From DATJPR01 sp035506295 (GTDB lineage Bacteria > Bacteroidota > Ignavibacteria > UBA10030 > UBA6906), in NCBI GenBank assembly GCA_035506295.1, contig DATJPR010000205.1:27968-91967 (forward strand): DNA of 64,000 nt, given 5' to 3'. The translations under genes were made by a program, and so were the position numbers. Positions 34,369 to 44,262 of the stretch are shown in pieces; positions within the stretch are counted from its first letter, which is position 1, and each line of letters begins with the position of its first letter. The notes under the pieces are model-generated. The model saw nothing but the letters and a program-made list of their open reading frames with translations, did not search any database and was not told the origin of the DNA.

Positions 34369-36530
34369 GATCATCGACTTCGGAAATCAGAGGATCCATG
34401 CGACGCTGGAGGATGAGGAGACGGGGAGAGGCAGTACCTTCGAGGGTTGTCGCATTCATCGGCAACCCGAACTCAGGAAAGACCACGCTGTTCAACGCCC
34501 TCACCGGGCTCCGTCAAAAAGTTGCCAACTATCCCGGCGTGACCGTCGAGAAAAAAGAAGGGCGCCTGTTGCTGCCCGACGGCCCCCCGGTCCTCCTCAT
34601 CGATCTCCCGGGAACCTACAGCCTCACCGCCAACTCGCCCGACGAGCAAATCGCGGTCGACGTGCTTCTCGGTAGGACGGACCACACTCCGCCGCCCCAA
34701 CTCGTCGTTTGCGTCGTCGATGCATGCAACCTCGAGCGCAGCCTCTATCTCGTGAGTCAGCTTCTCGACCGGGGGATTCCTCTCGTGGTGGCGCTGAATA
34801 TGGTCGACGCCGCCCAACACGCAGGCATCACGGTCAACTCACGGATCCTTGCCAGAGAGCTGGGCGTGCCGGTCGTGCCGACTGTCGCCACGAAACGCGG
34901 CGGAATCCAGGAACTGAAGTCGGCCATCGCACAAACACAGACAGCGAGCGGTCGCGGCAATCAATGGCGGCTGCCGGAGCCGGTGGAACGGGAAACCGAC
35001 GAGCTGATGGCCCTGTTGCATCAGCATCACGGCATCGACGGCGCCGACGCCTACGAGGCCGCGGTCGGCCTGCTGTCAGGAGAAAGCGTTCGCATCGATG
35101 AAGAGCATCGCTACGTCGACGAGATCCGCAGGCATGTGCATCGCGATCATCAGAAGCTGGATTTCCTCGGCTTCGACAGGCGATCGGTCTTCGTGGAATC
35201 CCGCTACCAGTGGATCCGGCGCATCTGCAGGGAAGCGGTCCAGCAGCGCGGATCCCACGAACGAAACCTCAGTGACAGGATCGACGCATTCGTCACACAT
35301 CCGTTCTGGGGAATGGTCGTCTTCATGGGCGTCATGGCGCTGTTGTTCCAGTCTATTTTTACCTGGGCCCAGGCGCCGATGACCTGGATTCACGACGGCT
35401 TCGACGCTCTCGGGCTGGGGGTCGCCGGCCTGATCCCCCCCGGGGATTTGCAGGATCTCATCGTGAAGGGCGCCATCGGGGGCGTCTCCGCCGTTGTCTC
35501 CTTCCTCCCCCAGATCCTTCTGCTCTTCTTCTTTATCGGGATCCTCGAGGACAGCGGCTACATGGCCCGTGCGGCATTCATCATGGATCGCGTCATGGGC
35601 AAGGTCGGTCTCCACGGGAAATCGTTCATTCCGCTCCTGAGTTCGTTCGCATGCGCGATCCCCGGGATCATGGCCACGCGCACGATCGAGAGTCCAAAGG
35701 ACCGGCTTGCGACGATGCTGGTCGCCCCGCTCATGAGCTGCAGCGCCAGGTTGCCGGTGTACACGTTGTTGATCGCTGCATTCATCCCGCCCGTGACCGT
35801 CCTGGGCCTGTTCTCGCTTGCCGGCATCACGCTCCTCTCCATGTATCTCCTGGGACTGGTCGCGGCTCTCGCGAGCGCGTGGTTGTTCAAGAAGACATTT
35901 CTGAAGAGCCCCCCACCCGTCTTCCTCATGGAGCTGCCACAGTACAAGATCCCCTCGCTGAAATCGGTGGTCCTTCACATGATTGAACGCGCGATGGCCT
36001 TTCTCCAGCGGGCAGGAACAATCATCCTCGGTGCTTCCATCATCCTCTGGTTCCTTGCCACGTATCCCAAGACGCCGGGCACAGCTCCGTCCGAAAATCT
36101 TCAGCACAGCTTTGCCGGGATGGCCGGACGCGTCATTGCCCCGGTCATCAAGCCTCTCGGGTTCGATTGGAAGATCGGGATTGGCCTTGTCAGTTCGCTC
36201 CTGCAACGCGAAGTGTTCGTGAGTACCATGGGCACAATCTATGGCATCAACACAGCCCAGGGAGAACAGGAGAGGACTTACCTGGGCGACCGGATGCGGG
36301 CAGACAAGGATCCGGCCACGGGGAAGCCCGTGTTCAGCGTCTTGACTGCGATCTGTATCATGGTATATTACGTCCTGGCAATGCAGTGTCTCTCGACCGT
36401 TGCCGTCATGCGCCGGGAAACGAATAGTTGGCGCTGGCCTCTTTTCCAGATCGGCTACATGACAGCCCTGGCGTACCTCGTTACGTATGCCGTGTACCGC
36501 GGGGGGTTGATCCTGGGACTGGGGGGATAG
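34365..36530 (+). CDS. feoB: Ferrous iron transporter FeoB
   Basis: A 721-residue Fe(II) transporter. The cytosolic G domain has G1 GNPNSGKTTLFN, G3 DLPGTYSL and G4 NMVD, then the GDI helical domain and the membrane part with two gate motifs (EDSGYMARAAFIMDR; the second within LLQREVFVSTMG). A Cys is present in SSFACAIPG near the proposed pore. It begins inside the feoA stop (ATGA) and carries an extra Arg-rich N-terminal stretch of about 25 residues. Regulation is likely through the Fur-box promoter at 33600. Confidence 0.96.
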   Translation: MRSSTSEIRGSMRRWRMRRRGEAVPSRVVAFIGNPNSGKTTLFNALTGLRQKVANYPGVTVEKKEGRLLLPDGPPVLLIDLPGTYSLTANSPDEQIAVDVLLGRTDHTPPPQLVVCVVDACNLERSLYLVSQLLDRGIPLVVALNMVDAAQHAGITVNSRILARELGVPVVPTVATKRGGIQELKSAIAQTQTASGRGNQWRLPEPVERETDELMALLHQHHGIDGADAYEAAVGLLSGESVRIDEEHRYVDEIRRHVHRDHQKLDFLGFDRRSVFVESRYQWIRRICREAVQQRGSHERNLSDRIDAFVTHPFWGMVVFMGVMALLFQSIFTWAQAPMTWIHDGFDALGLGVAGLIPPGDLQDLIVKGAIGGVSAVVSFLPQILLLFFFIGILEDSGYMARAAFIMDRVMGKVGLHGKSFIPLLSSFACAIPGIMATRTIESPKDRLATMLVAPLMSCSARLPVYTLLIAAFIPPVTVLGLFSLAGITLLSMYLLGLVAALASAWLFKKTFLKSPPPVFLMELPQYKIPSLKSVVLHMIERAMAFLQRAGTIILGASIILWFLATYPKTPGTAPSENLQHSFAGMAGRVIAPVIKPLGFDWKIGIGLVSSLLQREVFVSTMGTIYGINTAQGEQERTYLGDRMRADKDPATGKPVFSVLTAICIMVYYVLAMQCLSTVAVMRRETNSWRWPLFQIGYMTALAYLVTYAVYRGGLILGLGG

Positions 36531-36532
36531 GG

Positions 36533-36700
36533 ATGAACTGGCAATCCGTCGCATCCATCAGCATCGTCGCAGTGACGGCTGTTCTCATGGTCCGGGGAGC
36601 GTTCCGGAGGCGCACGCACAAGGCCTCGTGCTGTGACGTCTGCGTCCAATCGCGGCGGGCGGGCTTCACGTCGCCGCTCCACCGCGGACCGGGCGCGTGA
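36533..36700 (+). CDS. FeoB-associated Cys-rich membrane protein
   Basis: A 55-residue protein starting 2 bp after feoB. One transmembrane helix (about 5-21) is followed by a basic stretch and the cysteine cluster CCDVC, the layout of FeoB-associated Cys-rich proteins. The C-terminal tail after the cluster is longer than usual. It overlaps the extended upstream frame of the next gene but not its likely start. Confidence 0.75.
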   Translation: MNWQSVASISIVAVTAVLMVRGAFRRRTHKASCCDVCVQSRRAGFTSPLHRGPGA

Positions 36701-36764
36701 TGAGCCGAGGGGACGATCTCTCGCTGTAGGCACTGACTCAACAACGATGAAGTCTGGAGATCCT

Positions 36765-37085
36765 ATGGAAAGTCAAAGCGCAACCACGGTCACGGAAGAG
36801 CAGGTGTACGCGGCGTTGCGAAACTGCTATGACCCGGAAATCCCCGTCAACGTCGTCGAGCTGGGGTTGATCTATGAAGTGAAAATCATCGACGATTGGG
36901 TGGGAGTGAAAATGACGCTGACCGCACCCGGCTGCGGAATGAGCGGCATGATCTCACGAAGCATCCGGGACCAACTTCTCTCTCTTCCCGGGGTTAAAGA
37001 CGCCGATGTGAGGATTGTGTGGGACCCGGTGTGGACTCCGGCAATGATGTCGGAGGAGGCCAGAAAGCGGCTCGGGATCGCATGA
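36765..37085 (+). CDS. MIP18/SufT-like (DUF59) iron-sulfur assembly factor
   Basis: A 106-residue DUF59 protein: DPEIPVNVVELGLIYEV, TLTAPGCGMSG with the conserved Cys, and WDPVWTPAMMSEEARKRLG. Related proteins (SufT, PaaD, MIP18) help mature Fe-S proteins. The ATG at 36765 has GGAG at 6 nt; the longer ORF from 36633 covers the end of the FeoB-associated gene and is unlikely. Co-location with feo suggests a supply chain from imported iron to Fe-S clusters, by context. Confidence 0.88.
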   Translation: MESQSATTVTEEQVYAALRNCYDPEIPVNVVELGLIYEVKIIDDWVGVKMTLTAPGCGMSGMISRSIRDQLLSLPGVKDADVRIVWDPVWTPAMMSEEARKRLGIA

Positions 37086-37092
37086 CGGCGGA

Positions 37093-38190
37093 TCACACGT
37101 TGAACCGCACCAGGATGACGTCGCCGTCCTGTACAAGATAGTCTCTCCCCTCGACGCGCAGCGTCCCGGTCTCGCGAAGGTGATGCTCCCCGCCGACGCG
37201 AAGGAGATCATCACTCTTCATCACTTCCGCACAGATAAATCCACGTTCGAAATCGGAGTGGATTTTCCCGGCTGCCGTAAGGACGCTCGTCCCCCGTTTC
37301 ACCGTCCACGCGTGGACCTCTTTCGTTCCCACCGTAAAGAACGTTACAAGATCGAGCAGCGCATACCCCGACCGAACCACCCGATCCAAACCGGAGTCGC
37401 TCAGTCCCAGGGCGTCAACGAATTCTTTCCGATCGGCGGGTGACAGCCCGACGATCTCCGCTTCAATCGCGGCGCTGACGAGCACAAGGGGTGCGCTCTC
37501 CTTCCCGGCATGCGCACGAACGCTTTCGACGTACGCATTACCTCTGCCGACATCACTCTCCGGCACATTGCATACATACATCACGGGTTTGTCGGTCAGC
37601 AGATGCAGTTCCCTCCGCCACTGGACTTCTTCGTTGTTGGCGGGAATGGCATAACGCGCAAGCCGTCCCCCGCCGAGATGGTGTTTGAGTCGTTCCCAGC
37701 ACTCCGCCTCGAGCCGCGCCTTTTTGTCTCCGCTCCGGGCATGGCGAATGATCTCGCTCAACCGTCGTTCCACCGCATCGAGGTCTTTGAGCAGTAACTC
37801 AGTTTCGACGATCTCGATATCGCGTGTGGGATTCACATCGCCATCGACGTGGATAACGGCGGGGTCGTCGAAGCAACGGACGACGTGGGCGATCGCGTCG
37901 ACTTCTCGAATATGCGAGAGGAATGTATTGCCGAGCCCTTCCCCTTTGTTCGCCCCGCGCACAAGCCCCGCAATATCGATGAACTCCAGCGTGGTCGGAA
38001 CCACCTTTTCGGGGCGGTAGATGCTGGCGAGTCCATCTAGCCGGGGATCAGGCAGGGGCACAATCCCGAGATTCGGTTCGATCGTGCAGAACGGATAGTT
38101 CGAACATTCTGCATGACCTGCAGTGAGGGCATTGAAGAGCGTGGACTTGCCCACATTCGGCAGGCCGACAATGCCGCAGAGGAATCCCAT
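37093..38190 (-). CDS. ychF: Redox-regulated ATPase YchF
   Basis: A 365-residue Obg-related P-loop protein. G1 is GLPNVGKSTLFN, G3 DIAGLVRGA and G4 is NVPE instead of NKxD, the mark of YchF/OLA1 ATP specificity. A coiled-coil segment and C-terminal TGS domain (about 280-365) follow. It associates with ribosomes and stress responses in other bacteria. It lies 23 bp downstream of the TPR lipoprotein gene and converges on the SufT-like gene. Confidence 0.95.
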   Translation of the reverse strand: MGFLCGIVGLPNVGKSTLFNALTAGHAECSNYPFCTIEPNLGIVPLPDPRLDGLASIYRPEKVVPTTLEFIDIAGLVRGANKGEGLGNTFLSHIREVDAIAHVVRCFDDPAVIHVDGDVNPTRDIEIVETELLLKDLDAVERRLSEIIRHARSGDKKARLEAECWERLKHHLGGGRLARYAIPANNEEVQWRRELHLLTDKPVMYVCNVPESDVGRGNAYVESVRAHAGKESAPLVLVSAAIEAEIVGLSPADRKEFVDALGLSDSGLDRVVRSGYALLDLVTFFTVGTKEVHAWTVKRGTSVLTAAGKIHSDFERGFICAEVMKSDDLLRVGGEHHLRETGTLRVEGRDYLVQDGDVILVRFNV

Positions 38191-38213
38191 AGGGTGGTCC
38201 GAACAGAGATCTC

Positions 38214-39632
38214 TTACGAGATCTTCTGACTGAGGAGTTTGAGAACTTCGTTGCGAGGTGCAAAATCAGGGTCGGCGTTCTTCCAGAAATCCAGGAGCCG
38301 CCTGCCTATTTCCCCGGCGAGCCGATGGTCGCCGCTGGCAGCATAGAGACGGACGAGGGTCAGAAGAATATCGGGGGAGTTCGGACTGAGAGCGAGGGCT
38401 TCTTCGCAGGCGCTGAGGCCGTCGTCAAAGGCATGCTGGCGGAGATTGACCTCGGCCATTTGCCGGTAGATGGCAGCGCGGGCCTGCGTCGTGGAATAGG
38501 CGAAGCCGCTGTCACACATGACCAGGGCGCCGGTCAGGTCGCCGCCGTACATCCTCACCACGGACGCCGACAGATAGTATCCGGCCATCGACGGAGATGT
38601 GAGCAGTCCCCTCCTGCCGAGTTCGCTCTGGATCCGTCGGAGCACGTCGCCGGCCTCTGCCACCCGCCCGCTCCGCGCCAGCGCATGGACATAGCCGAAG
38701 GCGGCATCGACGTTCAACGTGTCGACGGCGAGCGCGTCACGGAACCGCGCCGCAGCCTCTTCGGGCTTCCCGCGCAAGAGGGCGAGCCTCCCCTCCACGC
38801 TCGACTCCGTTGCTTCGAGCTGACGGTTCCGCGGAAGCATGCCGAACGATGTGTGATACTGCGTCTCAGCCTCGCGAAGCATCCCCTTGATCGCGTCAAT
38901 GTTGCCGATCTCGCGCACGGAATACCAGTAGTCGGGTTTGATCAGCAGGGATTGCCGGTATTGCTCAAGCGCTTCATCAAATCTTCCGGCGCGGACGAGG
39001 ATATCTGCATAGCTGGCCCGCGGATCCGGCTCCTTCGGGGCAAGCTGGATATAGCGCTGCATCTGGGCGATCGCCTTGTCCCTGTCGCCGATGTTCGAAT
39101 ACGCATAGCCCAGCGTCATCACCGCGAGTGCATACCCCGTGTCCGCCTGCACGGCCTTTTGATAGCAGCGGATTGCCGCATCGAAATTCTTCGCCTGCTC
39201 ATAGAGATTGCCCCGGAAGAGATAGACTTCCTTCTCATCCGGATAGAGCATCGCGAGGGAGTCGGCCGTGGCGGCTGCGGCGCCTGCGTTGAAATGCAGA
39301 CGATAGTACCACATGCGAATGAAGAGCTGTTCCCGCTTCGAAGCGTCTGCAGAGAGCGCCATAGCACGATCCACGCACTCGGTCGCGCGGCTCAAATCCT
39401 CGATCTGCAGGTGCACGAGGCCGAGCCGCAGCCAGGCCATGGCGAAGAGAGAATCGCCTGCGACGGCGCGCTCAAACGAAGACTTCGCCCCGGTGTAATC
39501 AAACTGTTCGGATTGGGTCAGGCCAGCGCGGTAGGCTTCGAGCGCGGGCTGCGACTGCGTGGAGAGGCGGCGGTCATGTTGACATCCCCCTGCGATCAGG
39601 AGGAGAAGCAGGAAGGGGAACGCACGCTTCAT
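38214..39632 (-). CDS. TPR-repeat lipoprotein
   Basis: A 472-residue predicted lipoprotein: basic N-terminus, hydrophobic core and lipobox IAGGC at about residue 17, then tandem TPRs to the C-terminus (for example AIRCYQKAVQADTGYALAVM, LEQYRQSLLIKPDYWYSV, LSACEEALALSPNSPDILLT). It probably scaffolds an envelope complex. It follows the orphan DHp gene by 11 bp, so it is in the operon of the hybrid kinase. Function unknown. Confidence 0.88.
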   Translation of the reverse strand: MKRAFPFLLLLLIAGGCQHDRRLSTQSQPALEAYRAGLTQSEQFDYTGAKSSFERAVAGDSLFAMAWLRLGLVHLQIEDLSRATECVDRAMALSADASKREQLFIRMWYYRLHFNAGAAAATADSLAMLYPDEKEVYLFRGNLYEQAKNFDAAIRCYQKAVQADTGYALAVMTLGYAYSNIGDRDKAIAQMQRYIQLAPKEPDPRASYADILVRAGRFDEALEQYRQSLLIKPDYWYSVREIGNIDAIKGMLREAETQYHTSFGMLPRNRQLEATESSVEGRLALLRGKPEEAAARFRDALAVDTLNVDAAFGYVHALARSGRVAEAGDVLRRIQSELGRRGLLTSPSMAGYYLSASVVRMYGGDLTGALVMCDSGFAYSTTQARAAIYRQMAEVNLRQHAFDDGLSACEEALALSPNSPDILLTLVRLYAASGDHRLAGEIGRRLLDFWKNADPDFAPRNEVLKLLSQKIS

Positions 39633-39643
39633 AGGAGGTCGGT

Positions 39644-39943
39644 TCAGAGAGAACCGTCGTTCTGATCCTTCTCAACTGAGGGGGAGCCGGCCATGATGCG
39701 AAGGGAGCGGATCAGGCCTTCGATCCGATCGATGTTTTTCCCCATCATCGCGTAATATTCTCCCCGTTTGCTCTCCTCCGGCTTGGCAGTCTCCAGGTAG
39801 TACACCGCCATCCGGAGGGTTCCCAGTGGATTGCTCATATCGTGAGCGAGCTGCCGGATGCTGATCTTCATCTCCTGCATCTCTTTTGCGGCGTCAGCAC
39901 CGGCCCCGTTCGTTTCCGCGATAGGAGCAGTTTCCTTTTCCAT
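39644..39943 (-). CDS. Stand-alone HisKA (DHp)-like protein
   Basis: A 99-residue protein with a HisKA-type helical hairpin: the H-box LAHDMSNPLGTLRMAVYYL with H34, and a second helix (GKNIDRIEGLIRSLRIM). No HATPase_c domain follows and the ORF closes normally, so it is not a truncated kinase by frameshift in the visible sequence. It lies 105 bp downstream of the hybrid kinase gene. It may act as a phosphotransfer or dimerisation partner; this is inference. Confidence 0.82.
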   Translation of the reverse strand: MEKETAPIAETNGAGADAAKEMQEMKISIRQLAHDMSNPLGTLRMAVYYLETAKPEESKRGEYYAMMGKNIDRIEGLIRSLRIMAGSPSVEKDQNDGSL

Positions 39944-40048
39944 GAAACGATCCTTGGAGGGGATAAGTTGCGAACTTCAATGGCATAATATACGGGAATT
40001 CCCGGGTGCAATCAAAAGGATTCTTTCTCTTCCGCCCGGGGTATGCCT

Positions 40049-42481
40049 TCAGTGCCAGCGCGCGTTTTCGATGTTGCCAATTTCTCTGAGAAGATCGCGT
40101 TTGGTAAAGGACGACTTGCTCATCAGGCCCGTGACATACTCGCTCAACTGTTCCTGCGTATCCTCGTCAAGATCCATCGAAGTCAGGATGATGATAGGAA
40201 TCCCGCGGGTGGCCGGGATCTGTTTCAGCTGGTGAGCCACATGGAAACCTGACATCTCGGGCATGATCAGATCGAGGATAATGAGGTCAGGCCGTTCCCG
40301 CGCTGCGAGCTCGACCCCGGCAGTTCCTTCATAGGCTTTCAACACCCGGTACCCTTCGTTCTCCAGGATCACCTGGACCAAATCCGTCGCCGCCCGGTCG
40401 TCATCGATGACCAACACCGTGGGCTTGTGTTCGCTCGATCGACGGATCAAATGGACGCGGTCCAGCGCCTGGACAAGCTCGTCCTTGTTGACGGGCTTCA
40501 CGAAATAATCCACGGCGCCGAGGCTGAACCCGAGATTCTTCTCGTCGGCAATCGAAACGATGATTACCGGGATATTCTTGCACAGCGGATGGCGCTTCAG
40601 GTCTTTCAGGACCTGCCAGCCGTCCTTCACCGGGAGCATGAGATCGAGCGTGATCACGCTCGGGCGCAGGCGTTTCGCCATCTCGACGGCGTCGACGCCG
40701 TTCGGTGCGACCGCCGTGCGATAGCCCGCCGATTCGATATGCATCTTCAGCAGCTCGCTTGCCTGCGGCGAATCTTCCACGATAAGGGCCAGCGGCTTCT
40801 CCCCGAGTTCCTTCGATCGGTGCTGGCGATCGAGCGCTTCGAGCAGCATGCCTGCCTGGCTCGCGCGCTCCGATGCTGTATCGACGATAAGCGGGATCCG
40901 GAAGGCGATCGAAGTCCCTTTGCCGACTTCGCTCTCGACCCAGATTGAACCTCCGTGCAGCTCCACGAGTTTCTTCGTGATGGCGAGTCCGAGCCCGATC
41001 CCTTCCCGGTTCATCTCCCGTCCGGCGGAAGCCTGGCGGAACGGCTTGAAGAGGTTCGCTTGATCATTCTGCGCGATCCCGATCCCCTCGTCCTTCACCG
41101 TGAACTGCAGGTCGTTCCCAACACGGAAGGACGAGACCGTGACTTTGCCGCCGGGGTGGCTGAACTTGACGGCATTGGACACGAGATTGATCAGCACCTG
41201 TTTGAACCTGGTCTGATCCACGACAAAGGACTCGATGTCGGGCGAGAAGGCGAAGGAGAGTTCCACCTTCTTCTCCTCGACGGCGGCTGCGAGCACGCGA
41301 CGCACCGCTTCCTCAAAATACCCGCTGGGATAGGCGGCAAAATGCAGATCGAGTGTTCCTGATTCGATTTTCGAAAGGTCGAGAATATCGTTGATGATCT
41401 GCTGGAGATGCCTCCCGCTGATGTTGATGTTCTTCATGAACTCGTTGATCGTCTCCGGCGGCAGGCCTTCGAACTGGCGTGTCAGGAGGTCGGAGAACCC
41501 GATGATCGAATTCAGCGGGGAACGCAGCTCATGGGAGAACGTTGCGAGGAATTTCTTGAGCGTGTCGCTCGCTTCGAGCGTCTTCTGCGTCTGCGCCTCG
41601 AGCTCGAGGTTCTTGGTTCTCAGCTCGTCGATCAGCCGCTTGCGGTTCATTCCGTTCGCGAGGTCGCTCGCGGCGGCGGAGAGGATCTCGATTTCCGACC
41701 CGACGAAATCCACCTTCTTGATAGAGAGCACTTCCAGCACTCCCTGCGCTTCTCCCAGCACGGCAAGAGGAATCGCAATAACGGACTTCAACTCCAGGCG
41801 ACGGACCTCGTCGGCGAGAACCGGAGCCAGCGTGCTCTGGGACAGGTCATCGCTGGTCTGCGTCTTCTTCGTCAAGGCCGCCCGCGCCGCGGGCGATGTG
41901 CACCGGTCGTCGACTTGCTGGTGCACCACGCTCGTCGGGAACTCCACATCCGACAATGCAGGCGCCACCAATCGGATCTCGTTCCCCCGGGCATCGTACA
42001 GGAAAATGGCGACAAGCCGGGAGGGGATTCCCAGGAGCAGCGCAATCTTCTCACCGGCACGGACACACAGCTCGTCGAGATGTCGGGAGGAATTCACGGC
42101 ATCGGATATCTCCGCGAGAATTTCTTTCTGCCGCTGCTCGCGTTTCTTGGAGGTAATGTCCTGAAAGAACACCGCGAGTCCGGTCTGTGCAGGATACATC
42201 CGCACGTCAAACCACGCCTCGAAGCGTTCGTCTTTGTACGCGGTTTCGTAGCTCTGAAATGTCCGCGTCTCCATTGCGAGACGGTATAACTCTCCGATCT
42301 CGGCGCCCTGCGCGTTGGGGAACACGTCGAACACGTGCTTCCCCATCACCTCCGACGCTTGCAGGCCGGTCCCCTGCTCGGCAGCTTTGTTCCAATAGGC
42401 GATCCTGTACTCGGCATCGAGTGCAAAGAAACCGCCGCTGAAGCTCTCGAGAATGCTCTCATAATCGAATTGAGGTTTCAT
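40049..42481 (-). CDS. Hybrid histidine kinase PAS-GAF-HisKA-HATPase-REC-REC
   Basis: An 810-residue cytoplasmic kinase with no membrane helix. PAS domain about 5-115 (FALDAEYRIAYWNKAAEQGT), GAF about 130-290, DHp with FSHELRSPLNSIIGFSDLL, HATPase_c with N-box LINLVSNAVKFS, G1 VKDEGIGIA and G2 GIGLGLAITKKLVELHGG, then two receivers with phosphoacceptor motifs TLDLMLPVKDGW and ILDLIMPEMSGF. Heads a kinase-DHp-TPR-ychF gene run. Signals sensed are unknown; the GAF may bind a small molecule. Confidence 0.95.
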   Translation of the reverse strand: MKPQFDYESILESFSGGFFALDAEYRIAYWNKAAEQGTGLQASEVMGKHVFDVFPNAQGAEIGELYRLAMETRTFQSYETAYKDERFEAWFDVRMYPAQTGLAVFFQDITSKKREQRQKEILAEISDAVNSSRHLDELCVRAGEKIALLLGIPSRLVAIFLYDARGNEIRLVAPALSDVEFPTSVVHQQVDDRCTSPAARAALTKKTQTSDDLSQSTLAPVLADEVRRLELKSVIAIPLAVLGEAQGVLEVLSIKKVDFVGSEIEILSAAASDLANGMNRKRLIDELRTKNLELEAQTQKTLEASDTLKKFLATFSHELRSPLNSIIGFSDLLTRQFEGLPPETINEFMKNINISGRHLQQIINDILDLSKIESGTLDLHFAAYPSGYFEEAVRRVLAAAVEEKKVELSFAFSPDIESFVVDQTRFKQVLINLVSNAVKFSHPGGKVTVSSFRVGNDLQFTVKDEGIGIAQNDQANLFKPFRQASAGREMNREGIGLGLAITKKLVELHGGSIWVESEVGKGTSIAFRIPLIVDTASERASQAGMLLEALDRQHRSKELGEKPLALIVEDSPQASELLKMHIESAGYRTAVAPNGVDAVEMAKRLRPSVITLDLMLPVKDGWQVLKDLKRHPLCKNIPVIIVSIADEKNLGFSLGAVDYFVKPVNKDELVQALDRVHLIRRSSEHKPTVLVIDDDRAATDLVQVILENEGYRVLKAYEGTAGVELAARERPDLIILDLIMPEMSGFHVAHQLKQIPATRGIPIIILTSMDLDEDTQEQLSEYVTGLMSKSSFTKRDLLREIGNIENARWH

Positions 42482-42769
42482 TGTCGTTGTGCGCCTTACC
42501 TGGATGGCGGGGGAAGATTAGGGTTCTGAGCAGGGACGGTGGAACATCGGTTGTACTTACCTAATTTTCCAATGAAATGCAACATTTCCTCAAAGGCTGA
42601 CTTTAACCTGCGGCAAGAATGCGTTTGCCCGGAAGGGGATATCTCCTCCCGGCTCAGAACAGAGTTCTGCGCTGCTGCGTAACGCTAGTATTTGGACAAT
42701 CGGGGGATGGTGTTCAAGATCGGGGGGAAGAACGGCAGTGAAGCCGCCGTTGGATCAGGAACCGGGCGG

Positions 42770-43669
42770 CTAAGAGAGATGCTCGCCCGTCAGGCGCTCC
42801 AGCGCTTCTGCATATTTCTGTGTTGTTGTCTGGATAACCTCCGGGGGGAGTTTCGGTGCTGGTGGCTTCTTGTTCCACTTGACTGCGAGAAGGTAGTCCC
42901 GTACGAACTGCTTGTCGAAACTCGGCTGCGGCCCGCCGGGCGTGTAGGATGTCACCGGCCAGAAGCGCGAGGAGTCAGGCGTGAGGGCTTCGTCGATCCA
43001 CACCACCTCGCCGTCTTCGCGCAGGCCAAATTCAAATTTCGTATCCGCAATGATGATGCCTCGCGTCAATGCATACTCCGCTCCCCGCCGATAGAGTTCG
43101 ATGGTGAGATCGCGGACCCGCGCCGCCGTCTCCCTGCCGAGTAATCGGGCCACATCATCAAACGCAATGTTCTCGTCATGGACCCCCTGCTCCGCCTTTG
43201 TCGAAGGCGTGAAAAGGGGCGTGGAAAGCTTGTCCGACTCGCGCAATCCGGCAGGAAGAGCAATGCCGCACACCTGACCAGTCTTCAGGTAGTCATTCCA
43301 CCCCGATCCCGAAATGTAGCCGCGGACGACGCACTCCACCGGGAGCGGCGAAGTTTTCGTGACCAGCATGCTCCTTCCGGCGAACAGGTCCGGACGGGAA
43401 CGGAAAGGCTCGGGAAAATCCGCAAGGTCGACACTGATGAGGTGGTTGGGCACGGCGTCCCGCATCCGGCGGAACCAAAACGCCGAGATACGTGTAAGGA
43501 CTTCTCCTTTTCCAGGGATACCGTCCGGGAGCACGACATCAAACGCCGAGAGGCGGTCCGTCGCGACCACGAGAAGCCGGTCGCCGAGATCGTAGATATC
43601 GCGGACCTTTCCCTGTCGTGTTGGTGAAAACTCGCGGGTTGATGTGGTTGTGGTCACCGGTGCCGGCAT
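42770..43669 (-). CDS. purC: SAICAR synthase
   Basis: A 299-residue phosphoribosylaminoimidazole-succinocarboxamide synthase (de novo purine step 7), of the longer type seen in yeast and many bacteria. Motifs are [15 protein letters not shown] (ATP/CAIR region), [13 protein letters not shown] and [26 protein letters not shown] precedes the ATG. A compact structured leader (43687-43790) lies directly upstream. It ends an operon that also holds aat and two small genes. Confidence 0.94.
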   Translation of the reverse strand: MPAPVTTTTSTREFSPTRQGKVRDIYDLGDRLLVVATDRLSAFDVVLPDGIPGKGEVLTRISAFWFRRMRDAVPNHLISVDLADFPEPFRSRPDLFAGRSMLVTKTSPLPVECVVRGYISGSGWNDYLKTGQVCGIALPAGLRESDKLSTPLFTPSTKAEQGVHDENIAFDDVARLLGRETAARVRDLTIELYRRGAEYALTRGIIIADTKFEFGLREDGEVVWIDEALTPDSSRFWPVTSYTPGGPQPSFDKQFVRDYLLAVKWNKKPPAPKLPPEVIQTTTQKYAEALERLTGEHLS

Positions 43670-43686
43670 GGCGCATCCTCACGTCG

Positions 43687-43790
43687 GGTTGTTCTACTGC
43701 ATGAAGAAGACCGGAATGCAGGAGGCCGGTGAACAGGGGCAAACCCGCATGCCAGGGGAGAGAGGCAATGGCATAGACAACAGAACAACC
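43687..43790 (-). other. Candidate structured leader of purC
   Basis: A 9-bp perfect closing stem (GGTTGTTCT, 43790-43782, with AGAACAACC, 43695-43687) encloses two hairpins (43749-43754/43769-43774 and 43710-43714/43726-43730). It begins just after the upstream stop and ends 18 nt before the purC ATG. Not matched to a known riboswitch. Confidence 0.35.
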
Positions 43791-43791
43791 G

Positions 43792-44193
43792 CTATCGGAC
43801 CAATTTCGTTCCGAGCATCTCCTCAATGGTTCCGCGCACGAAGGTACGGTTCGGCGGTACTGCGTTCGTCGGTCGGCTGAGCCCCCCCAGCTTCAGGCCC
43901 TTCCACTCTGACGCAATCTTATGCTGCACGAAGCTCTCGACAAGATTCAGGGTGTTCTTGATTGCGGCCGGAAGTTTCCCCTGATGCTCAACAAAAAAGT
44001 CGATCAACACCTCCCTGCTGGAGATCCGTTTCGGCACAATCATATAACGCATATGACTCGATCGCCGCCATTCATAGGACCGGTTGATGGTACTGAACGT
44101 CGTCGGCACGTTTTCGTAGCTGTGTTCTTCTGCAGTCGGAAACAGGGTGATCGTCACCCGCTCGACCTTGTGATTCCCACGAGGCACAGACAT
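43792..44193 (-). CDS. Hypothetical protein
   Basis: A 133-residue protein of unknown family. The ATG at 44193 has AAAGGAG at good spacing, so the longer ORF start at 44253 is rejected. The sequence is mixed alpha/beta with no signal or membrane helix; basic residues are frequent (KVERVTITLFPTAEEHSYE; SSHMRYMIVPKRISSREVL). It lies 69 bp after aat and just before the purC leader. No function can be assigned. Confidence 0.65.
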   Translation of the reverse strand: MSVPRGNHKVERVTITLFPTAEEHSYENVPTTFSTINRSYEWRRSSHMRYMIVPKRISSREVLIDFFVEHQGKLPAAIKNTLNLVESFVQHKIASEWKGLKLGGLSRPTNAVPPNRTFVRGTIEEMLGTKLVR

Positions 44194-44262
44194 AGAGAAC
44201 TCCTTTAGGCGTTGCAGCATGTGATGATCGGGAGAGGGTGTGGGAAGAGGCACCAGTGCATT

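Noticed and set aside
35076..36554. Long minus-strand ORF opposite feoB
   Set aside because: Antisense shadow of feoB; the translation is a polar, Glu/Asp/Arg-rich artefact.
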